In this document: piece by piece, positions 48,301-58,561 of the stretch
Numbering within the stretch: position 1 is the stretch's first letter
How the letters are laid out: each line of letters opens with the position of its first letter
NCBI GenBank assembly: GCA_026419785.1
Contig: JAODTK010000899.1
Coordinates: 62,001-126,000, forward strand
Direction: 5' to 3'
DNA: 64,000 nt
Source of the DNA: Sclerodactyla briareus
Taxonomy: Eukaryota > Echinodermata > Holothuroidea > Dendrochirotida > Sclerodactylidae
Notes under the pieces: model-generated
Told to the model about the DNA's origin: nothing
The model's input: the letters and a program-made list of their open reading frames with translations, nothing else
Database searches by the model: none
Translations under genes and position numbers: made by a program

Positions 48301-51300
48301 ATCTACAGCTAAATCCCCAATATCTGTAGAACACAAGGACCATTGTGATATACCACTCCTGTGACGTTATAGAAAATAGGCACGGCCATACTTTACACTT
48401 ACCCTCCGCATTGGTATGCATAACCTCCAGAGGTCCTAGGAATGCATAGCGCATCCCGAGGCCTGCCCCCACACGACCTTGTCAACATCTTCTGCTGAGG
48501 CAACTCCCTCCTGCAAAAGTGAAGAGGCACAATCATTTAGAGATGCAATTCACTCGACTAGTAGAAATGGTGTTGCCTATAGAACCCCTCACGAACCAAC
48601 TATAAGGGAGAAAACCCAGACGCCAAAAGGTTAGTGATATTCCTTGACTCTTTCTGACAACCTATATCCAGACCACAAGGACAAATGGGATGATTGCAGG
48701 ACCAGTTCATTTATGTCAACTAACGTCTGATACAAATTTCCCTTTTCCCCAACCAACCAATGGGGCTCCTATACTCTTGATAGGAAGCTTACCCACTAAT
48801 TTTTGAGGTTCCAGACTCTGACCTCTGTGACCTCAAAATGGAACCTGACCCTGACCCCAAAACATAGGGTTCATGGCTCATCAGAGAACTCACCTACAAG
48901 TATGGAGCTCATCCATCAAGGTGGGGTTTAGTTATCTTGTTTACAAAGCCAAAGTGGGCCAAAATATTGACTTTTTTTCCCACGAAATTTTTAATTTTGA
49001 CCAAAATTCACCCCGACCTGAACCAAAAACAATAGGGTTTCCTGTACTCCCCAAAAGAAAGCTATACACTAAATTTCGACTTGGTAAGACAATCAAATCA
49101 TCATAACCAACCCTACGACCTGAATTACATCGATTCTCTACTTTTGTCAAGGGAATCAAAAAGGTTATGCTGATCCCGATTGATATTCAGAGATCAGAAA
49201 ATACTCTGTCAGCAGAGCTCTGTTTGGTAAGAGGGGGCATGGAGGAATCAGAGAAATGAAAAAATCAGATTCGAGTTGCGCTAACGTTCCCATTGGAAAA
49301 TTTGGCTAAACTCCCACAGAAGTGGAAGAAATACTGGGAAAATCCGGGATTACAATTTTATCAGGAAGAAGGGTAGTGAGTGCAAATGCAGTAAGTAACT
49401 AGAGCACCCATGAAGTCGTAACTGATGATAACCTCACCACATCTTGAGTTATTATCTTCCCAGTTGTTGATCTGCAGGAAGGGCGTTGTGATCCCCGCAA
49501 TACCCTTCAGGGTATCAATATGACTGTTGACCCTGACCCCTAATGATCACTGATCACAAATTCCAGACCCAACAATATGCACCATGTGTAAGAGTTATGC
49601 ATTAAGCCACCCTTTACAACCATAATTTGTACTGCTTTGAACTGGGGGGGGGGTGGGGACCTAGGCTTCAACCTGAAACATGCTAGGTAGATGCTCGAAG
49701 CTATATTTCAGTTTTGTCAGATGACAAGTGGGAGTATCCTTCCTAAATAGCCACATGAGAATTAATATTATAAGAGTTATGGGGAAATTCCACACGAAGT
49801 GTGTGTTTCTCATTCCGAAGTTGACCATTTTCTTGGAATACTAGAAGCTACCAATGGTGGCTATAGCGTCAATCCATCTATATAAATGCAGCTATTGCAT
49901 CCCAGATAAAATAGTCTGGGGGGGGGCTGAAGAATGGAAACTGACACCTAGTGACCATAGTCTGTAAATTGTTGAGCACCCCACAAAGTAACATCCCTGA
50001 CTGGTGATGGCTGCATCCATGATATCCAATTGAATCTGCCGGATGAATGTCTTGACCCCGCAGAGAACCTTTTGGTCAAGATGACATTGCCCCTATATTC
50101 CGGAACACCACATATGCCCCCCATGTGCTGAACCTCAAATTTTGAATTGCCCACCTTTTCATCACCACCTCATATTTTATATTTTAAGAAAAATGCTAAT
50201 GCTCGCGCAAACGACTGGCTCCCCGAGTACTCACTGCCACTGGCTCGTTGTGATAGATTTCGGGGGCCCCCCCCCCCCCCCCCCAAAGAGAAAAAAAAAA
50301 CATCATTTAGGGAGTACATGGACACTGGAAAGTGAGACTATGATTTGTTTCTGACCTAAATTTTTAGTCTAGATCATGTCCTCACTAATAGGTAGAGGAA
50401 CCACACACTATAACAGTATGTGCTCCAATCTGTGGTGTGACCGTGCCTAGTCCAGAAATTGAAGGCTGCAGAGTCAAGTCGGAGTGCCACTTGTTTCCAG
50501 ATTTTCCACTGGTTCCGTCAGTGTATCACAGAAAATTGTGAATGGGCGGTTTGGGTATTTGTGTGATATATGTATTCATAAGAAAATGACTTCAGCAAGT
50601 CTGGTAATGCATTCACCATTCGAAAAATCCTTACGTTTTGAAATTTGAAAGTAGAATCAAAGAAATATGTCGAGAAGGAAAAAATTTTGCCCTGTGAAAA
50701 TATAAAAAACATCACTATAAAATATTGTGGAAAATCACGGTGAGTGAGCAGGGAATATTTCTCAGTTTGCCTCTAATTGAGGAAGAAGGGAAAGGGGCAG
50801 AACTGCCCGTGCGGAATGTAACAGTAATTTGTATTGGACAGGGAACTAGACCTTTGGGGGGTATAAAAGAAACACAATATACTACCTATCGTTTGTAACT
50901 TAGAAGAAAATGGAGAGGCAATCAAAGTTCACGTTATCGGTATTTACTTTACGTTAAGTTCCATTCAGCCTCTGAAACATTCGATGAGAATAAGCATCAA
51001 TGATATTGACCCAATGAATGCCATAGTTTGATACCTCATCTACAAGAAGAACCTCAGTCAAAATTACAGCCACTAAAATGTTTCTATTCTTCAAGAAAAT
51101 GGTGATCAGGCTGCAAATTTTCAAAAAAGCCAGCTGGCCAACAACAAAAGATAGGTTTCCCACAGGGGACCTATCCCACTAAATTACAAAATTTGGACTC
51201 AATACCATCGTTCTGCAACAGATTTTCTTTTTCAAATGTTGTTTTCATATCAGTCAATAAATAGATTACTACAATATGGGTAGCTTCGTGGCTGGAAAGG

Positions 51301-54300
51301 ACATGAATAAAGTCTGAATGGAACTTTTAGTTATTGATCCATGACAGCATTAGGCCACCTGTCAGTGTCCACCTAGGACTGTCCCCAGGACTGGCAGCAG
51401 CACTTCCATGGCGGGAGAGGCCGGTGCCCCATCAAAAAATATTTAGGAATGCCAGTGTAACATCAATATATACAGTTGGGTTAGTAGTAGTGGGATGGAA
51501 GCTTGTTACCGTAACGAGGCGCCAGGATCTGATGATTGCGTACTGTAGACGGTTGAGGATGAACCCGGGCAGCTCCTTCTTCATACAGACAGGGACCTGG
51601 CCAAGTTTCTCCATTATCTCCTTGGTCCTGACGACAAATTCGGGTTGGTCCACTCTGAGGGAACAATCTCTACGAGCGGGACGTGAGTGCTCTGCGCGGA
51701 TTTAATTAACCTCGAGGATTAGAGCGAGACATCATCAATAGTTGGGTAGATAGATTATGCTTGATGGGACAATATGCATACTTTGAAGTGCCATTGGAGC
51801 CAAATAGACTGGACAGCCGAGATACGAATGAACGGACAGATAGATAGATGAATGGCTATGACACATCAACAAATCTCCTTGCCTAAACAGAGGCAGATTA
51901 GCTCAGTCTGTGCGCGCAGAGAGCAAAACCGTTGATTTGTTATGCAAGTTTGAAGCCCGTTTGAAGCCTGAGGACTTCTCCGCAGTGCTGTTGGACGGGG
52001 CATGTCTCCTTGAACTTTTCCATGTCACCACCTGTCAAAGTGGTGGATTGGCTGTCCTATGGGGAAGTCCCAGGGGGACATGCTGATGAGTGACGTATGA
52101 AACTGGCACGGGGAGAGAACCAAAGCAGAGGTGCATGCTGTATACTGTAGTACGGGTGGGCCAAGTCACCAATGATCAGGGTAATATCTGTGAAGCGCTT
52201 GAGAGTTCTTTGATGGGGAATCCCTATATAAGAACGAGTATTAAATTTTATCTTTTAAATACCACACTCAATATGCAACTTTCAACAAAGATTACAGTAG
52301 CATCCTTTTTTTCTGTAAAAGGAGGTCTACTTAAGGGTGAGCTACTAGGCACTGTGACCTGCGTTTCAAGTCTTTGGTGAACTTTGAGGGTGGTATGCAT
52401 GATGATGAACTGGCCAGAATGGTACGGTCCTGAACAAACTCCTCCATCTCTTGAAAGACTTGCAGCTTTAGTTCCAACCTTTCTGGGATGCACTCCTGGG
52501 CAGAATAGAAAAGGAAATTTCTTTGAATAGGGACAAGTGATGAACTGCATGCTAGGCTCACCTTCCACGCTTCTTACATTTGGAATGGTTCAACTAACCT
52601 AAACTTAAAGGTCGGAAGAGAGCAGATTTCCAGTTAGCAGATAATAACAGCGAAATCTGAAAATATGTAGAGGTAGAGGCCCCAAAGTGCATACATAATA
52701 AATGGCACTAATCAGTGACCATTTCAAAATCATTGGGACTTGCTTGTTCACCATGTCTACCAATGAAAAATAGTTTCATGGAATTATGAATGAAATGCCT
52801 GATTAGCAAATTAGACAAATTACATGAATTCAAGTGACCCATTCTCTAATGAGGGCCATAGTGGACCACATCAATACATCCAGGGATTAACAGCAATACA
52901 AATGATTATTAAAATTATGCTAATCAGGACACACGGAATGGACTTTCCAGTGACGCCAAATCTTCGTTGAAAATTTTTGAGACTAAAGAAAAACTGTACC
53001 TAGCAAGTTACGGCAAAGAGCAAAAACCTTCAGAAACCCTGAATTATTACACAGAAGCAACACAGTATAGACATTTCACGCCAACCTGTACATAGACGGC
53101 ACCCTTGAGAGCATCATGGTTCTGGCGGGAGAAATACAAGCAACAAGCAAAAAGCTTCCGAGACCACTGCATATGACAGAGAAAGAACAACAATATTGTG
53201 AGTTCCAGGCAATCATGGTGAGATTTCTGAACAAATCTCATGGCCCCCTTGTCAACTCTTCATCTTCTCCCCACTTGAAGGTCCCATTAATTATGCGGCA
53301 GCTCACCGCAATTTGGGCAAATATTGTCTAGGTGCCTCTGAAACAAAAAACCTTTAGAGACCACTGCAATATGATACAGCAGAAAACAATATTAAAACTC
53401 AATGCCGACCTGTACATAGACGGCATCCTTGAGGGCATCCTGCAGGCTGTCAGATGCTGATATCAGCGAAAACTGCTCGTCGAGGAGAGGGAGCCCCGGA
53501 GCAATCCTGACTGCTGGAGGTTCTTCATATCCTCCTTGATGGCTACCAAGGCATCCTTGACCTACATAACCAATGGACAGAAAAATAATAAATAATACTG
53601 GTGATAATATGTTTTGCCAGATGGAGGTCCCACGTGCAGGCCCCAGCAGGAGAGTAATTGGATCTGCGCTTCGCACAGCTGCGTATGTTTTGTGGCAATA
53701 GGAATAAGCCAGGCAATGGCTCATGAATTGACCTCAATGTGAAGAGTCCAGCATCCAGGGAAGAACACAAAGTCAGCAAGATGGCAATTGCCATCCCAGT
53801 GGGCAATCAACATGAAGCCATTTGGAAAAGGGCATGGAGATGGAGAAGAAGAACCCACCCAGGATGAAATTCCATTAGGCATACACTATTTGAAAACCAT
53901 TCAGGTCCTGAATGGCATACGATGTGTTTTCGCCCCTGGTCCCTCATTCGGAACCCTTTCGTGTACCTTAAAAACTGGTAATGATTCCCATTTGTTTATC
54001 TAGGGCCAGTTGCAACCAAAGACCAATCGATGGGACGAAATGCATGTGACTCTCTTCAGCACACAGCAAAAAAACATGTAGCTATAGAGGTGGCATGATA
54101 CTGTAGACTATCACAATGGCACATTCTTCACTACAATCGTATCGGAATCGAGTATCGCAAAGTGCAGGGATAGGGCGCCCTCAATATCAGGAAATTGAAG
54201 TGAGAATAGCTGAACCAATGAAAGGTATATAGGCAGATATTGGGTGTGTTCAAAAGATGTCTGTTTAATAGTAGTAGACAACTTTTGACAACAATTTGAA

Positions 54301-54465
54301 CAAAACATGTTGGGCTGTGTGTATCATATGCAACTTCTTACTTTTCTTTTTTGTACATAATAATGACTAGGTAAGTGGATAACAGGACATATTACATGCA
54401 TCATATTATATAGTGGCTTCCAACCACTTGATGGAGGCTGGAGGTCTAGAAGATAAAGGTTAACG

Positions 54466-54503
<38 letters not shown>

Positions 54504-57500
54504 GTGTGTGTGTGTGTGTGTATGTGTGTGTGTGTATATGCAAGAGTCATTATGTGCCCTCACCTGCCAGCCCCTCTCCCTCGGTTGTGCGTTCATGGCA
54601 CAATATATTGAAACTATACATTAGATGGTCCACCTCCCGCCTATTTTATTGCATTATAACTAACTGTCATTGGCTATTAGATATTCATTTTTATACATCT
54701 GTAGTAGCCTATATACCTGTGTTCACATGCGATGACGCATGTGTCCTCTGATCACGCGAAGTGGATCAACCCATCATCGGAATGTCCATGTGAACAGTTG
54801 CAGCATTGGAATGTTCTAATTACCTTAGTCTAATCATTTTGCCGGATCAAATAGGTCTGTTTGTGAGAAATATTTTGAATTCATCTGAAACCACCAACAT
54901 CCCAGCATGCAGGTCATAAACTTCATACATTCTGTCGGAAAATCTGCATTTTTATTACACTCGCATTGCAAGCACGCCAAACTGTTGATTAAGTTGCAAG
55001 TGCACGACCCCCTGGGTGGAAGATTGTTGTGTGAGGGATCTAAAGCAAGTTGGTTGTGGTAGCAGTAGAAGTAATATTCTGAGTGGGAGCGCCCATGAAT
55101 AGCGACCACTCGATAGTTAGGGTAACACTCACTTCTGATGCATGTCTCTGGGAGTGGATGCAAAAGAAACGAACATAAAAGCAATGCTATCAAAGTGTGT
55201 GTTGTCATGGTAGTCGCTGCTTTGTATGCCCATGCCTACAATTCATGTAGCAGGCTAGTGCTGCAGCCCATTACTTTTTGGTAGTAGTTTTGGAATGGAG
55301 AATTGGATATGGGCATTACTATATAACAAGGAATTAGATTCAGCAATTCAATCATCATGGACTTGATGACACATGTGTAATCCCATGTACACACAGTGAT
55401 AACTGTATTTGCCCTTTGAGACCTTAGTGGCAAACCTGTCAGCGATAGGGTGGTTGTCAATGATACTTTGTCAGAAGAATTTCCAGGGTGCATTACTGTA
55501 TATGGTTCAAGCGAGCAGGCCAGGACCAGTCTCTGAAGATATACATGTGATAGCTGTGACCCACCCTGGAATTAAGCAATGTACCTCATGACGGCAAACC
55601 AGATATCCATCTCTCACCACTTGACCAAATAATGTTGAACTGTATTAAATATGGCACTTTCAGGAATACCTCACTGGAAGTTTAATAACATGCTATACCT
55701 GTGATGGGAGAACATCATAAATAACCACTTGGTAGCCAGCACTGGACAAAAGTGTGCCCAGGACCTCCCTACGATCCCACTGTGAAGACAAAGAAATATG
55801 AAATTGGCAATGAATAAATTTATAGGTTAGAGGGTACTCTCAAATATTATTTCTGAATATGAAAATGTTAGTTATCCAAGTATTTCAAAGAATATAATAT
55901 GCCCCTCCCCCTTCCCCGGTCGGTGACCATATACGTCACATATTGAGGGTGCTAGAACACTATATTTCATATATCCCCACTCCAAGGATAATATGGCTTT
56001 GCCTTCACCGTAACTGCCATGTCCACATCCATGCCGGCATCTTATTTTGTGACTCCCGTGGCGGACACAAAGTCGACCATCATTGAAATACCAAGTCTAG
56101 CACTTCATATCAAACCTTTTGAAACCATAAACCAGCAATTCTAAGCCACGACTCCTAGCAACCTTAGTCAAGTAACCTGAGACCATCGCTGCTGCCAGAT
56201 CCATGCAGGCAAATACATGACCCATAGTCATCCTTGCTCATACTAGTGGAGGGCATTGAAATCTCCCAGAATGGCAGAATGCTTCTTTCACCAAGTCATC
56301 ACTAAGTCCTAGTTGGAGCGTTTATTACACTGCGACGACAGATGAAATACCCACAGTGTGAAGGATCAAAGGTGATCCATTTACACGAGTTGATTGGGGC
56401 ACCTGTGTCATATACCAAGGGAACAAGGTGGTTGGTCATGGCAACAACCATCCGCTGCATATGCCGACCATCATACTTAAACTAGTACTGACATCGCCGC
56501 TTCGAAGAGAGCTGCAAGATCAATGCCCAGCCTGTTCCAAGTTCCCTTGACAAGACAGGCAAATGGACATCCTTATGAAGTAAGAGTGATGTTCCAGGAA
56601 CCAAGCAGACTGTCTGCCTCAACTTGAGCTGGTCAGCAGCAGCATCAGTCAAAACCTCATGACAAACACAATAACAATAATCACGATGGTGAACCCTGGC
56701 AATGAGAGGCCTGGGGTCATTTCACCCAAGGATTCACACCGAACATTGAACATATTTTAATTAAATGTGGGAGACTATGTGCAACTCCCAAGAAATACAT
56801 AAATTCCTGATTGTAAAACAAACCTTCGAAGACTATTTTGAGCTCCTTCCCCTGAAGTTTTGTCTAAGCACTACATTTTTTTTATGTTGTGACTTTGATA
56901 ATTAGCAGGTGGGGTAAGCTCTAACTGCAGGTTTCAATCTGTTCGTTAAGTGGTGAGAACTACGTATAATTTAATTTCAACTCTCCAGGTTTGTTGTAAT
57001 CACATTCGGGACCCAACATTCAACAAGTTATAGGCAATGTGCGAAACTCAATTCATAGGAGTACTTTGTGTTAGCAGTCAATGGAGCAAGCCGAACAATC
57101 ACGATGTTTCACTCATTCGTGAGTGTATCACAAGCCCACAATGGACTGCTAACACAAAGTGCCCCTATGAAATGAGTTCCGTTGTCTATAGTAATCACAG
57201 CTTCAAAAGAATGCACTGATCATAGGCAATCCTTCATTTTATCGTGGTCGATTAATAATTGTACAATCCTCCATGGCCCATTCTCTTTCAAAACCAAAAT
57301 GTTCTGAATTTTAACAGCCTGAATAAATATGCAGATCAAGTATAGAATCCTCCATCAAATGGCGAACGGGCGCTTTGGAGTATTACGATGAAATGACTGT
57401 TCACAGCTCACTAGATCTACATGTGGGCCAGGATCTCCCAATCAAACTGGGTAATTATATAATTGTACCTCCATAATTAGGCCAGAACCTTCTGTTAGGT

Positions 57501-57954
57501 CTGGGTGAAAAAGTAATAGCGGATCTGAAAACTTATGTTTTTTTGAATCTATATGTTTGAACAAATTCTTTCATAATCCAATATACAGGCCAGCTGTTTC
57601 AGGCTCAGTTTGGAATTGTTGTTTACACTGTTCAACATACAGGACTTGATCCAAATATGCTTCAGAATTTCATAACAATTGTTTTCTAGGATATGCAGTG
57701 GGATCCACTTCTTTTACATCAGTACCACTCAACTGATCACTTGAAGAGTACTGTTCATTTGTCAAACTTACTGGTGACAGTGTCAGTTACTGTTACTACG
57801 TTAGGGCTACTGAAAAAGATCAGTTCCGCTACATCACTAGTTCCCACAGCACTAGCAACAAATTTTACGGTTCAACGTATCAAGGGAAAAGACTGAATAA
57901 TTGTCTTCACCTCCCGATAATAGTGACGACATCCGCATTCACCCCTTCTGCCAT
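45173..57954 (-). CDS. CRYL1: Lambda-crystallin homolog / L-gulonate 3-dehydrogenase, complete 7-exon gene with frame breaks
   Basis: In animals CRYL1 is a cytosolic NAD-dependent dehydrogenase that oxidises L-gulonate in the uronate cycle; it belongs to the 3-hydroxyacyl-CoA dehydrogenase family. Seven exons on the minus strand join to about 316 codons, close to the usual ~319. In order they give the Rossmann glycine motif (GSGIVGRSW), the helix and linker with DALKDAVYVQ, the ECIPERLELK exon ending in the VAHP histidine motif, PLVEIVP, GFILNRLQYAI, the GLGMRYAFLGPLE motif and a C-terminal RRQRRDRLIA helix. Phases agree across five of the six junctions; exon 4/5 is unresolved. Exons 2, 3, 5, 6 and 7 each contain one or more one-base frame breaks, while canonical splice sites are intact at all junctions except the exon 4 donor. 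Assembly error is my first reading, recent pseudogene the second. Confidence 0.93.
45960..46330 (-). repeat. TTCCATGACTT-type dispersed repeat in CRYL1 intron 6 or the 3' side region
   Basis: Irregular repeats of TTCCATGACTTT, TCCATGACC and ACTTTTCCAG run between GGGTTCCTGCAGATTC (46002) and a GCGGGAAAACCGC palindrome (46294). The pattern is typical of a small DNA-element family. It lies within intron 6 of CRYL1. Confidence 0.5.
47745..47800 (-). repeat. Pyrimidine-rich tract
   Basis: A CT/CCTCC-rich run of about 55 bp lies in CRYL1 intron 6; on the gene strand it is purine-rich. Confidence 0.6.
48160..48218 (-). mobile_element. MITE family C, solo left end
   Basis: GGGGGATATACATG and GGTTTACCTACC followed by ATGTCTAGTTTT mirror the left end of family C copies (compare 58706-58750). 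No body is attached. It lies in CRYL1 intron 6. Confidence 0.4.
48403..48510 (-). CDS. CRYL1: CRYL1 exon 6
   Basis: The acceptor CACTTTTGCAG precedes EGVASAEDVDKVV. A one-base deletion in a G run breaks the frame before GAGLGMRYAFLGPLEVMHTN, and the exon ends NAEG with the donor GTAAGT. GLGMRYAFLGPLE is the most diagnostic motif of the lambda-crystallin family. Confidence 0.94.
48520..51500. other. CRYL1 intron 5
   Basis: It contains degraded copies of the CCAAAAACAATAGGGTT phrase (48860 and 49025) shared with the 36-37 kb AGGTCA-rich repeat, and poly-G and poly-C tracts (49643, 50267-50284). No other exon is seen. Confidence 0.5.
51510..51691 (-). CDS. CRYL1: CRYL1 exon 5
   Basis: HVPLVEIVPSEWTNP is followed by a one-base deletion in a C run, then EFVVRTKEIMEKLGQVPVC, MKKELPGFILNRLQYAII and SWRLVT before the donor GTAACA. 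The 5' boundary (51689-51691) is uncertain, and the few residues usually linking the AHP motif to PLVE (VNPP in relatives) are not visible. Confidence 0.9.
52334..52495 (-). CDS. CRYL1: CRYL1 exon 4
   Basis: The acceptor TTCTGCCCAG precedes ECIPERLELKLQVFQEMEEF. It continues through DRTILASSSSCIPPSKF to QCLVAHP, with no frame break over 54 codons. The AHP histidine motif is the family active-site histidine region. After it the sequence is TTAAGTAG where a GTAAGT-type donor is expected, so the donor appears mutated or misread. Confidence 0.92.
53086..53121 (-). CDS. Duplicated CRYL1 mini-exon (possible alternative exon)
   Basis: About 290 bp downstream of exon 3, a 36-base in-frame segment encodes NHDALKGAVYVQ, 9 of 12 residues identical to the end of exon 3. 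It is preceded by a good pyrimidine tract and CCGCCAG acceptor and followed by GTTGGC. Flanking intron sequence (GACCACTGCA, CAATATTG) is duplicated as well, so this is a tandem copy of the 3' part of exon 3 and its surroundings. Phase 0/0 would let it be included without a frame break, duplicating 12 residues, or it may be an inert relic. Confidence 0.5.
53410..53561 (-). CDS. CRYL1: CRYL1 exon 3
   Basis: It starts after TTATGTAG with VKDALVAIKEDMKNLQQSG and ends ALKDAVYVQ before GTCGGC. One base is missing after GLLRGSLS; the frame resumes as DEQFSLISASDS. Its length of 152 is one less than the phase-0 expectation. Confidence 0.92.
54473..54538. repeat. (GT)n microsatellite
   Basis: A GT run with two interruptions in CRYL1 intron 2, downstream of the nested ORF on its strand. 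Confidence 0.93.
54645..54650 (-). terminator. Possible polyadenylation signal of the nested ORF
   Basis: AATAAA on the minus strand (plus strand TTTATT), about 185 bases after the stop of the 54834-55208 ORF. The spacing is normal for a short 3' UTR. Confidence 0.4.
54834..55208 (-). CDS. Putative secreted cysteine-rich protein nested in CRYL1 intron 2
   Basis: An uninterrupted ATG-initiated frame of 124 codons, in good start context (CTACCATGA), on the same strand as CRYL1. It opens with a classic signal peptide (MTTHTLIALLLCSFLLHPLP, probable cleavage near residues 20-23). The mature part has about 11 cysteines, including a clustered CTC...C..C.C segment (about residues 72-86) and a later C.....C...C segment ending in a CWW motif. 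It has no transmembrane segment after the signal. The length is unbroken even though neighbouring CRYL1 exons all carry indels. I recognise no family. A TATA-like box about 110 bp upstream and an AATAAA downstream would make a compact intronless gene. It could also be one exon of a larger transcript, or a chance ORF. Confidence 0.45.
   Translation of the reverse strand: MTTHTLIALLLCSFLLHPLPETCIRSECYPNYRVVAIHGRSHSEYYFYCYHNQLALDPSHNNLPPRGSCTCNLINSLACLQCECNKNADFPTECMKFMTCMLGCWWFQMNSKYFSQTDLFDPAK
55318..55326 (-). promoter_or_regulatory. TATA-like box for the nested ORF
   Basis: TTATATAGTAA on the minus strand, about 110 bp before the nested ATG. This would give a 5' UTR of roughly 80 bases. AT-rich background makes it tentative. 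Confidence 0.3.
55699..55779 (-). CDS. CRYL1: CRYL1 exon 2
   Basis: The acceptor CTTCACAG precedes T-GGG-ATC, completing GSGIVGRSWA of the NAD-binding loop. After the histidine codon the frame shifts by one base and resumes as LSSAGYQVVIYDVLPSQ. It ends CAG before GTATAG. At 81 bases it is one short of the 82 needed. Confidence 0.92.
55790..57900. other. CRYL1 intron 1
   Basis: Apart from the fold-back at 57042-57180 I see no repeat or exon. Confidence 0.5.
57042..57180. repeat. Fold-back element, arms of about 40 bp
   Basis: The left arm CATAGGAGTACTTTGTGTTA plus GCAGTC (about 57042-57084) is the inverse complement, with about four mismatches over 38 bases, of the right arm (about 57137-57180). 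The ~50 bp loop has its own small CACTC/GAGTG stem. It sits in CRYL1 intron 1. Confidence 0.7.
57911..57954 (-). CDS. CRYL1: CRYL1 exon 1 (coding part)
   Basis: ATG in good context (GAAAATGG) gives MAEGVNADVVTIIG plus AG of a split serine codon, then the donor GTGAAG. This is the first beta strand of the NAD-binding fold and the start of its glycine loop. The phase (2) matches exon 2. Confidence 0.93.
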
Positions 57955-58056
57955 TTTCGAAATACGTAAAATCAAGACGAAGACAATCCCACACACGTCT
58001 CAGCTTGTAAGTTGTATGAAACTTCACAAATGGGAAGGCAGGTGGTATAGCGATGT

Positions 58057-58068
58057 TATATATATATA
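58057..58068 (-). promoter_or_regulatory. CRYL1: CRYL1 TATA-like box
   Basis: TATATATATATA lies about 105-115 bp upstream of the CRYL1 ATG, a reasonable distance for a core promoter with a ~75-base 5' UTR. It lies between the ATG and the upstream MITE. Confidence 0.4.
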
Positions 58069-58427
58069 CCGACTCCAGCATAGCATGCAGCATACTGTTA
58101 TTATATCCCATGTTATATCCCCGGGGATATTATGGTTTTGGGTGTGTAGCCACCACCGCCGTCCAGGCCTCCGCCGCAGCCGCCGGAAATTCGCGCGTTA
58201 GCGCAATAACTCTTTAACGCTTTATCCGATTGATCGGAAACTTGGTACACATGTGGCATGTGCGCCCTAGTGAGATCTCGATAAGTTCGAATCTGGGCAT
58301 TACTAATTACTAGTGCAATGCTGGGGGCCGCTAATTGCATAATTCACGCGAAATAAAAAATTTCAAGTTAGTCGGATTTGAATGAAACTTGGTGGGTAGG
58401 GACTACAGTTGATCCCGAAAAATTTGG

Positions 58428-58454
58428 AGGTCAATTCAAGGTCATCGGAGGTCA
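58428..58454. promoter_or_regulatory. Triple AGGTCA array (DR5 + DR4), copy 1
   Basis: AGGTCA at 58428-58433, 58439-58444 and 58449-58454, with spacers ATTCA and TCGG. DR4 and DR5 are the known spacings for TR/LXR-RXR and RAR-RXR heterodimers. Binding here is inference. Confidence 0.5.
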
Positions 58455-58534
58455 AATTGCGCGAAATTTTCAAGTTAGTCAGATTTAAACGAAACTTGGT
58501 GGGTAGGGACTACAGTTGATCCCGAAAAATGTGG

Positions 58535-58561
58535 AGGTCATTTCAAGGTCATCGGAGGTCA
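58535..58561. promoter_or_regulatory. Triple AGGTCA array (DR5 + DR4), copy 2
   Basis: AGGTCA at 58535-58540, 58546-58551 and 58556-58561, with spacers TTTCA and TCGG, repeating the arrangement of copy 1 about 107 bp away. Confidence 0.5.

Noticed and set aside
51334-51705. 123-codon plus-strand frame over CRYL1 exon 5
   Set aside because: It is the antisense shadow of the exon; the minus strand gives clear family motifs.
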